Source: Lachnoanaerobaculum saburreum DSM 3986 (GTDB taxonomy: Bacteria; Bacillota; Clostridia; Lachnospirales; Lachnospiraceae). From it: DNA of 64,000 nt. The stretch covers positions 2,355,227 to 2,419,226 of the forward strand of contig NZ_GL622296.1 in the NCBI RefSeq assembly GCF_000185385.1. The letters run 5' to 3'. Shown here one piece after another: positions 57,776 through 64,000 of the stretch (its first letter is position 1; the number at the start of each line of letters is the position of its first letter). The translations under genes were made by a program, and so were the position numbers. The notes under the pieces were generated by a model. The model did no database searches. It saw only the letters and a program-made list of their open reading frames with translations, and had not been told where the DNA came from.

Positions 57776-57870
57776 TTATCTTTGTATACATTGATGGATG
57801 CAAACCTCCGGCTCTACATTTGAAATATACTGTTAGAGCCCTACTATTAATAACACGATTGGGTAAATAT

Positions 57871-58602
57871 ATGAATTTAGAAAAAAAACTATCAAAGTAT
57901 AAAAATAAATTTATTTTAAAAAGGAAATCTGAGGACACAAAGCAATATGTATATAGGATATTAAGCACACTAATTCTTAATATGATTCTTACACCCGGAC
58001 AGAGGTTGAATGAACAAAAACTTGCTTTGTTTATGGATGTCAGCCGTACTCCTCTTCATGATACCTTCACAAAACTATCAAAAAACAATCTTGTAGACAT
58101 TATCCCTATGAAAGGTTCTTTTGTCTCAAAAGTTGATAAGAAAAGAATTTATAATGCAGTATGGTTAAATGTACAGTTATGTATATCTATGATACATGGT
58201 ATTTTTATTACCGATGTCAAGAAATCAGAACTTAATATATTGAACGAAATACTTATACAACTGGAATATAACTATACTCATGGTGATTTTTTGCGTGCTT
58301 CAAGATCCTTAGTACAATTCTATCACCACCTTTTTATTCTTGGAGGAAATTTTGAAATACTATGGTCTAAACTATATGAATATGAATCAGATTTATTTAG
58401 ATTATACTCCCTAGCTCTTAGAGATTCAAAGTTTAGCTATAATATTCATAAAATCTTATTATCAATTACAAATGCTCTAATAAAACGTGACAATGATTTA
58501 GCATGTCAATTATTTTCACAGCATATGGCAAGTATGTTAGATATTGTTGACTTGCTTATAGATGACAATTTAAATGTATTGGAGTCATTCACATCTGCCT
58601 AG
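57871..58602 (+). CDS. Second GntR-family regulator, divergent
   Basis: A 243-residue regulator. A lysine-rich N-terminal extension (about 1-25) precedes a winged helix (MILTPGQRLNEQKLALFMDVSRTPLHDTFTKLSKNNLVDIIPMKGSFV in parts) and an FCD-like helical domain. It is about 25 percent like its divergent neighbour by eye, with the same layout. The start at 57871 follows a weak GGGTAAATAT; the frame is open to 57820. Two divergent GntR genes sharing operators suggests cross-regulation. Confidence 0.82.
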   Translation: MNLEKKLSKYKNKFILKRKSEDTKQYVYRILSTLILNMILTPGQRLNEQKLALFMDVSRTPLHDTFTKLSKNNLVDIIPMKGSFVSKVDKKRIYNAVWLNVQLCISMIHGIFITDVKKSELNILNEILIQLEYNYTHGDFLRASRSLVQFYHHLFILGGNFEILWSKLYEYESDLFRLYSLALRDSKFSYNIHKILLSITNALIKRDNDLACQLFSQHMASMLDIVDLLIDDNLNVLESFTSA

Positions 58603-58771
58603 AATTTTATACTCGTACCCTATAAGCAACCATTCTCTTTATTACACTTGTAATTGCGCATCCATGTGTAATATAATATCTACATCAACCTAATCAACAT
58701 ATTCACTTGCCGGGTGAAATGTGTCCAAGGTATAAGCCTTTGACCTTTTTACAACAGGGGGGTGAGGGGTG

Positions 58772-59275
58772 ATGCCGGATTTAGATAACCAACCAAATGG
58801 TATTAAGGAGTCTCTTATGGGTTCAAAAGTAAAAATGGATACTGCTACAAGGCAGAAATGTAACAAAATCATTGCATCGGCAGCTGCCGCCGCCGGTCTG
58901 GCCGGAGTTGCACCTATTCCGCTTGCAGATACCATTCCTATTACTGCCGCTCAGATAGGAATGGTTATAGCACTTGGTAAAGTTTTTGACTTTACCATAA
59001 GTGAATCTGCCGCCAAATCTGTCCTAAGTATTATGACGGCTCAGACTGTGGGCAGAACAGTATTTGCCAATTTGATTAAGGCAATTCCCGGTGCGGGAAC
59101 TATAGTGGGCGGTGTAGTGGCAAGTGCTACGGCAAGTGCCATAACAACAGCTCTAGGTAAAGTAGTTTCAGAAGATTTTTATAAAATTTCAGTCGGTGAG
59201 CAACCGGACAATATATCAGCAGCCGCAAAAGACCTTGGAAAACTGTTTTCTAAAAATTATATAACTCTAAAATAA
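58772..59275 (+). CDS. DUF697-like small protein
   Basis: A 167-residue protein made of hydrophobic and amphipathic helices rich in Ala, Gly and Ile. CNKIIASAAAAAGLAGVAP, then IPLADTIPITAAQIGMVIALGKVF and later IPGAGTIVGGVVASATASAIT are typical of the DUF697 domain found at the end of YcjF-like and Era-like GTPases. Here it is a stand-alone domain with no GTPase part. The start at 58772 is preceded by GAGGGGTG inside an unusual G-run. It has its own terminator. Function unknown, likely membrane-associated. Confidence 0.7.
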   Translation: MPDLDNQPNGIKESLMGSKVKMDTATRQKCNKIIASAAAAAGLAGVAPIPLADTIPITAAQIGMVIALGKVFDFTISESAAKSVLSIMTAQTVGRTVFANLIKAIPGAGTIVGGVVASATASAITTALGKVVSEDFYKISVGEQPDNISAAAKDLGKLFSKNYITLK

Positions 59276-59284
59276 ATCATTAAC

Positions 59285-59314
59285 AAAGATCTGTTGTCTT
59301 TAACAGGTCTTTTT
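59285..59314 (+). terminator. Terminator of DUF697-like gene
   Basis: AAGATCTGTT pairs with AACAGGTCTT (one G-U pair), followed by TTTTTTG. Confidence 0.8.
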
Positions 59315-59401
59315 TGCTGTTAAACCGTCTTATACATTCCTGACGATTTGCCGGTATTTAAAGTGGCTTTGACATTTTTTAGAACATATAAAACAATTAC
59401 A

Positions 59402-59431
59402 AAAAGCTGCCACCTTAAAGTGACAGCCCCT
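59402..59431 (-). terminator. Terminator of the 64-residue membrane protein gene
   Basis: On the minus strand GGGGCTGTCAC...GTGGCAGC forms a stem, then TTTTTG follows. It sits immediately after the small gene's stop codon. Confidence 0.8.
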
Positions 59432-59434
59432 TTA

Positions 59435-59629
59435 CTATTTATTATTTTTATCTTTTATTTCCTTTATATTATTATTTTGTCCTACAGTCTTAAAGTCTAA
59501 AGCCATTTTCATTCTAAAGTTTATATGCTGGTGAAGTACAAGTGAAATCACCTTTGCCGAAAAAAGCAATGCCAACATAAAAGCTGCAAAGATCATAAAA
59601 TAATCTGTTTTTTCATTTAATTTTTCCAT
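59435..59629 (-). CDS. Small single-pass membrane protein
   Basis: A 64-residue protein starting MEKLNEKTDYFMIFAAFM; one membrane segment (about 11-30) and a charged, asparagine/lysine-rich tail. GGAG lies seven bases upstream of the ATG at 59629; the ATG two codons earlier is too close. A neat terminator follows, which supports a real gene. No family is recognised. Confidence 0.6.
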   Translation of the reverse strand: MEKLNEKTDYFMIFAAFMLALLFSAKVISLVLHQHINFRMKMALDFKTVGQNNNIKEIKDKNNK

Positions 59630-59716
59630 TAACATACTCCTATCCTATACTTTTTATAAGGTTATTTCTCACACATCTTTATGAATGAGAACCTCTATAC
59701 AATAGTATCACAGAGT

Positions 59717-59755
59717 AAACTATCCCTCAACCTTTACACGATTGAGGGACAGTTT
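59717..59755 (-). terminator. Hairpin after nhaC
   Basis: AAACTATCCCTCA and TGAGGGACAGTTT form a 13-bp stem with one mismatch, right after the nhaC frame. The T-run is better on the plus strand (AGTTTTT), so direction is uncertain. Confidence 0.6.
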
Positions 59756-59758
59756 TTA

Positions 59759-61423
59759 TTAAGCAATATGTGCTACACCTTGCTTTGAATTTTCTTTTGA
59801 TGTGACTTTTTTAATGATGAACAGCACGCCGACCATCAACACTATTGCTGTTATAAGTGATATAGCAACATTTTTTACAAAAGCTGCTATTATATAACTT
59901 ACAAATGATACTGCTGCAACCAGCATTGCATATGGAAGCTGTGTGTTAACATGGTTAATATGATTTGACTGTGCGCCCGCACTCGCCATAATAGTTGTAT
60001 CTGAGATAGGTGAGCAGTGATCGCCACAAACAGCTCCTGCCATACATGCTGAAATAGATATTATCATCATCTACTGATCCTTGCCTGCAAATACGGCGGC
60101 AACTATAGGGATAAGAATACCGAATGTTCCCCATGATGTTCCTGTTGAGAATGCCAGGCAAACCGCAACTACAAATATGATTGCGGGAAGCAGTAACTGC
60201 ATACCTCTTGCCGAATGCTCCATCATAGCCGCTACAAACTCCTTTGCTCCAAGTACATCTGTGATAGATTTCAGTGACCATGCAAATGTAAGAATAAGTA
60301 TTGCAGGTACCATTGCCTTAAATCCCGCAGGTAAGCAATCCATACATTCTGTAAACTTAAGTGATCTTCTTACAATATAGAATATCAATGTGATAATAAG
60401 TGCTATAGAACTGCCCATTGAAAGGCCTACAGAAGCATCACAATTTGAAAAAGCTTCTACAACGCTTGCACCGCCGAATATCCCTCCTGTATAAAGCATA
60501 CCTATTACACAGCAGATAATAAGTGAAATAATCGGGAAGAGCATATCAATAAGCTTACCGTCCCTATTGTTTCCCCTGTCAAGCTCCTCAAACTTCTCCT
60601 CTCCGGTTGTGAAGAGGTCACCTTTTACAGCATTCTCCTCATGAACTTTCATAGGACCGAAATCAAACTTCCACAGTGTGATAATTAACATCATCACTAT
60701 TGTAAGAAGTGCATAGTAATTGAATGGAATTGCCTTTACAAAGAGTGCAAATCCGTCTTCACCGTCAACAAAGCCTGTAACTGCTGCAGCCCATGATGAA
60801 ATAGGTGAGATGATACATACAGGAGCCGCTGTAGCATCTATCAAATACGCCAACTTGGCTCTTGAAACTTGGTGCTTATCTGTGATGGGTCTCATAACAC
60901 TGCCAACTGTAAGACAGTTGAAATAGTCATCAATAAAGATAAGGCATCCAACCAGTATAGCTGTAAGCTGTGCACCCACTCTTGTCTTTATTCTTTTAGA
61001 TGCCCATCTACCGAAGGCATCTGAACCTCCGGTCTTATTCATAAGTGCAACAATCATTCCTAAAATAACAAGGAATATCAAGATACCTACATTGTAACTG
61101 CTTGACAATACCGACACAATACCTCGTTCAAATACTGCCTTCATAGTTCCTTCAAAACTGAATCCTGATGCCAACATACCTCCAAAAATCAGTCCTATTG
61201 CAAGTGAGCTGTATACCTCCTTACTTATAAGTGCAAGCACAATAGCCACAATTGGCGGTATCAGTGACCAAAAGGTTGCATAGAGTGCCGGCTTTGGCAA
61301 TTCCGATTCGGCTCCATAGACAATCATCGGACACATAAATACAACAAATAATGCTAAACATAGCATGTATATTTTTTTATTTCTAAAAATATCAGGGGTA
61401 CAAGTGTTATTACCACTGTTCAT
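59759..61423 (-). pseudogene. nhaC: NhaC-family Na+/H+ antiporter, interrupted by in-frame amber codon
   Basis: Two frames in the same register encode one antiporter of about 554 residues. The first part (451 codons to 60071) has PPIVAIVLALISKEVYSSLA, FNCLTVGSVMRPITDKH, ISPISSWAAAVTGF, and ends SWGTFGILIPIVAAVFAGKDQ. After a single TAG (60073-60071) it goes on at once with MMIISISACMAGAVCGDHCSPISDTTIMAS, which in intact relatives is the continuing sequence, including the conserved GDHCSP motif. So one base change stops the gene before its last two segments. It could be a real nonsense mutation, a sequencing error or a split that still works. Corrinoid adenosyltransferase gene lies 15 bases upstream. 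Confidence 0.82.
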
Positions 61424-61438
61424 ATCTTTTCCTCTCTT

Positions 61439-61963
61439 TTACATTTCTATACCGACACGGGCTCTTAATCCCTTGTCAAAGGGATGCTTAACCTTTTGAA
61501 AGTGAGTCAGATAATCGGCAAGCTCTGTTATTTCATCTTTAGGATTTCTTCCTGTCATAACAACCTCAAGATTTTGTGGGCGGTTTTTTAAAAATTCTGT
61601 CAATATATCATGACTTACCATATCAAGGTTATAAGCATCTATTACTTCATCCATTACCAATAAGTCAAACTTTCCTTCATTGACAAGATGAATAATATCT
61701 TTTAAGTGATTTGTGAAAAACTCCCTTGCCTTAAGTTTTTCATCATCAGTCATATTAAATGTAAATCCGAAATTATTTTTTTTTGTATAGACTTCTATAT
61801 TTTCTATTTTTCTAAGTACTTTCAGCTCGTTTGAGGTATCACTTTTTAAAAATTGTGAAAACAGAACCTTTCTGCCACTACCTGCACATCTTACCGCCAA
61901 GCCGACTGCTGCGGTCGTCTTTCCTTTACCGTCACCTTCATATACATGAATAAGTCCCGTCAT
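61439..61963 (-). CDS. cobO: Corrinoid (cob(I)alamin) adenosyltransferase, CobO/BtuR type
   Basis: A 174-residue enzyme that attaches the adenosyl group to cobalt in corrinoids, using ATP. The P-loop YEGDGKGKTTAAVGLAVR near the start and the LLVMDEVIDAYNLDMV block (about 103-118) and EVVMTGRNPKDEI (about 135-147) are family signatures. Length is normal. It is the first gene of a two-gene unit with nhaC. No other cobalamin genes occur in the window, so its corrinoid is either made elsewhere or salvaged. Confidence 0.9.
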   Translation of the reverse strand: MTGLIHVYEGDGKGKTTAAVGLAVRCAGSGRKVLFSQFLKSDTSNELKVLRKIENIEVYTKKNNFGFTFNMTDDEKLKAREFFTNHLKDIIHLVNEGKFDLLVMDEVIDAYNLDMVSHDILTEFLKNRPQNLEVVMTGRNPKDEITELADYLTHFQKVKHPFDKGLRARVGIEM

Positions 61964-62264
61964 CTTAACTCCCCTACTTGCCTTTCTATAAACTCTTCAT
62001 TAATAACATCTGCCATATCATATCTCTCAAATCCATAGTGTCTGCAAAACTTTCTTTTATTCGTTATAGTATTTATTACAATACCATAAATATTTGCATA
62101 ATAAATACCGTATAATAAACTACCATAAACCTTTAAAAATGTAAACCATATATCAAATGGCCGCCTTATATATAAGCTTTCAGTATAAGTATTTATATTA
62201 TACGTATTGCCTTTTATTTTCTTTCCTATTATAATGTCGTTGTATTTTTGCTATGGAGATGTAT
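61964..62264. other. AT-rich intergenic region upstream of tetR-type gene
   Basis: Between divergent cobO and the TetR gene. It holds the TetR-gene promoter (62207-62235). The rest is very AT-rich with no frame or hairpin I can support. Confidence 0.5.
62207..62235 (+). promoter_or_regulatory. Promoter of TetR-type gene
   Basis: TTGCCT (62207-62212) and TATAAT (62230-62235) are 17 bp apart, with the ATG 29 bases beyond. Confidence 0.6.
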
Positions 62265-62810
62265 ATGAGACGAAAAAATACTACAACTGAAATGATGATG
62301 GGATATATGTGTTCCGCTTTGCTTGAATTGATGCTTGAAAAAGACTATGCAAAGATTTCAATAGGCGAGATTGCCAAGAAGGCAGGAGTTGACCGCTCAT
62401 CTTACTATAGACATTTTAAATCAAAAGAAGATATTATATCTTTCTTTTTTGATATGGTTCTAAAGGAATCACTTGACGGATTTACAAATCTGTCAAGTGT
62501 AGACTTTACATTATATATTCATTCGATATATATGGCTTTTTATAACTATAAGAAAGAAATCTTACTCATTTACCGCTCAAATCTTTCTTCTTTGCTTTTA
62601 GACGTGCTTTCAAAAAGATTTCAATTCAATGAATATGCTTCTAATTCCTCACTGATAAAGCAATATGAACTTTCTTATATCATCGGTGGAATTTACAATA
62701 ATTTGATATTCTGGATGAGCAGAGATATGAGTGAAACTCCTGATGAACTTACAGCCATTTCACTTGAGTTTAGAGATGAGGATTCAATATCCCTTTTAAG
62801 TCTGAGATGA
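62265..62810 (+). CDS. TetR-family regulator
   Basis: A 181-residue repressor. The N-terminal HTH reads YAKISIGEIAKKAGVDRSSYYRHFKSKEDII, typical of TetR/AcrR, and a helical ligand domain follows. The ATG at 62265 is chosen because GGAG lies eight bases upstream. It is divergent from cobO and convergent with hydF. A TetR C-terminal of the DUF-type found in Firmicute regulators of unknown ligand is likely. Confidence 0.85.
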   Translation: MRRKNTTTEMMMGYMCSALLELMLEKDYAKISIGEIAKKAGVDRSSYYRHFKSKEDIISFFFDMVLKESLDGFTNLSSVDFTLYIHSIYMAFYNYKKEILLIYRSNLSSLLLDVLSKRFQFNEYASNSSLIKQYELSYIIGGIYNNLIFWMSRDMSETPDELTAISLEFRDEDSISLLSLR

Positions 62811-62814
62811 TTTT

Positions 62815-62849
62815 AACCCTTGTAACAAATATAAAAAGCTACAAGGGTT
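62815..62849. terminator. Bidirectional terminator
   Basis: AACCCTTGTA (62815-62824) and TACAAGGGTT (62840-62849) pair exactly; ATTTCTTC follows on the plus strand. It separates the TetR gene from hydF. Confidence 0.75.
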
Positions 62850-62860
62850 ATTTCTTCATT

Positions 62861-64000
62861 TTATAAATTTTCTAAAGGTTTCATTGCTCTTTTTAATATG
62901 CCGTTCATATATGCTATTGATATACCATAGTTTGTCATCGGAATCTCTCTTTCCTTTGCAAACTTCATTCTTGTTTTCATCCGGTTTTCATTAAGCATAC
63001 AGGCACCACAGTGTATTATCAACTTGTATACCGACACATCCTTTGGAAACTCGTCTCCGCTGCTGAACTCAAAAACAAGATCTTTTTCACCTTGAAGTCC
63101 GCTGAATTTTCTGACAAGTCTAGGTATTTTTACACTTCCGATATCCTCACACTGGCGATGATGTGTACAGCCCTCACTTATAAGTATCTTATCACCGCTC
63201 TCTAATGTATCAAGTACTCCGGCTGCACTGTATAAACTCTGCAATGCCCCCTTATAATTGGCAAATATTATAGAAAATGATGTCAGCGGAATATCCTCAG
63301 GCAATATCTCATCCACTTCCTTAAATACCTGTGAGTCACATATTACAAGTGCAATATCATTAAACTTTTTCAAAGTTGATTCTATCTCATCCACCTGCAC
63401 TACTATGGCAATTCCATGTCTGTCAAGTATCTCTCTTATTACCTGCTGTTGCGGCAGTATCAGCCTGCCCTTTGGTGCGGAAGCATCTATCGGCGTTACT
63501 AAAAGTATTATATCTTTTGCTTTCATCATATTGCCTAAGATAGTCTTTTCCTTCTTATCGGCAGCCAATATCTGCGCCATCATACCTTTTAGCTTATCTA
63601 TATTGATACTTTTCAATGCGGAAACATATATATCCGCCTTAATATCATTCTTTATGATTTCACAATCAGATTTATTCCCGACTACAAGATATCTCTTTTC
63701 ATTTGACTTTATTTTATCTAAAAATTCAATCTCATCAGGTGATGTTTCATTACTTGCATCTACAACAAAGAGTATCAAATCCGCCTGATTTATATATTCA
63801 AGGCTTTTTTCCACTCTAAGCGCCCCCAAAGTACTTTTATCATCCAATCCCGGTGTATCTATAATTACCACAGGACCGAACGGTAAAAGTTCCATACTCT
63901 TTTTCACAGGATCTGTAGTAGTACCGCTGATATCTGAAACTATTGCGATATCCTGTGAAGTGATTGCATTTATAAGACTGGATTTACCTACATTGCAACA
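62861..64000 (-). CDS. hydF: [FeFe]-hydrogenase maturation GTPase HydF, 5' end outside window
   Basis: The frame runs out of the window, so the N-terminal start is missing; it is longer than the ATG at 63907 suggests. At the edge NVGKSSLINAIT gives the G1 loop, then SDISGTTTDPV, VVIIDTPGLDD, and NKSD follow, an Era/TrmE-type GTPase domain. The C-terminal half has the Fe-S cluster ligands of HydF: CTHHRQCED and HCGACM. HydF is the scaffold on which HydE and HydG build the diiron part of the H-cluster before transfer to the hydrogenase. Its partners should lie right of the window. Confidence 0.93.
   Translation of the reverse strand, partial: CCNVGKSSLINAITSQDIAIVSDISGTTTDPVKKSMELLPFGPVVIIDTPGLDDKSTLGALRVEKSLEYINQADLILFVVDASNETSPDEIEFLDKIKSNEKRYLVVGNKSDCEIIKNDIKADIYVSALKSINIDKLKGMMAQILAADKKEKTILGNMMKAKDIILLVTPIDASAPKGRLILPQQQVIREILDRHGIAIVVQVDEIESTLKKFNDIALVICDSQVFKEVDEILPEDIPLTSFSIIFANYKGALQSLYSAAGVLDTLESGDKILISEGCTHHRQCEDIGSVKIPRLVRKFSGLQGEKDLVFEFSSGDEFPKDVSVYKLIIHCGACMLNENRMKTRMKFAKEREIPMTNYGISIAYMNGILKRAMKPLENL

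Noticed and set aside
60071-60073. Stop-codon recoding (pyrrolysine or read-through) in nhaC
   Set aside because: A single TAG in a non-methyltransferase gene, with no supporting pyl genes in view; a nonsense mutation or sequencing error is simpler.

Overview
The window reads as a chromosomal segment of an AT-rich, anaerobic Clostridia-type Firmicute, most like a Lachnospiraceae member. The clues are low-GC codon use, strong AGGAGG-type ribosome sites, the [FeFe]-hydrogenase maturase HydF, a hybrid cluster protein, an NO-type iron-centre repair protein, and several families common in gut or oral Clostridia. The species cannot be fixed from sequence alone.

Layout. 1-4,800: a tRNA-Arg, a Ric/YtfE di-iron repair protein, an alanine/glycine:Na+ symporter, an L,D-transpeptidase and an acetamidase/formamidase. 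4,900-13,700: a Fic protein behind a phased repeat array, an rRNA methyltransferase, PcrA helicase, a radical SAM protein, and small metabolic and membrane genes. 13,800-26,000: sbcDC, then a tightly packed five-gene operon (SWIM zinc finger, HEAT-like, MoxR AAA+, DUF5682, VWA), then dinB. 26,000-29,300: two exported proteins and a hot-dog thioesterase. 29,600-37,600: a type I restriction-modification locus carrying a Panacea-type toxin-antitoxin-like pair, a RhuM remnant, and an hsdS gene with two tandem-repeat tracts plus a third specificity module. 37,600-42,100: an AraC regulator divergent from an iron-siderophore ABC operon with a cytoplasmic esterase. 42,400-48,100: hcp and an operon for a Crp/Fnr regulator, a permease-less ABC ATPase, a HypB/UreG-like GTPase and a cytoplasmic binding protein. 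48,100-51,300: an aldo/keto reductase and LysR pair between decayed genes (half of gudD, half of an EamA transporter). 51,300-58,600: a hydantoinase/oxoprolinase operon with its transporter and two divergent GntR regulators. 58,700-64,000: a DUF697-like protein, an NhaC antiporter broken by an in-frame amber codon, a corrinoid adenosyltransferase, a TetR regulator and the start-truncated hydF.

The most notable system is the nitrosative/redox-stress regulon. Three promoters, at ric (490-531), hcp (44,406-44,365) and the operon that encodes the Crp/Fnr regulator (48,092-48,051), share a GTAA-N6-TTAC-like box followed by AG, with exactly 22 nt from box to -10 hexamer. The operon encodes a substrate-binding-protein fold without signal peptide, a metallochaperone-type GTPase and an ABC ATPase but no permease. 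Two of its proteins and Hcp carry small DUF1858-like helical modules resembling the N-terminus of Ric. I infer a cytoplasmic machine serving Hcp or other metal centres rather than an importer.

Other system-level features are the MoxR-VWA-DUF5682-SWIM operon, a likely NTP-dependent conflict or quality-control system, and the type I R-M locus, whose specificity gene looks able to vary by two slippage tracts and by recombination between repeated modules.
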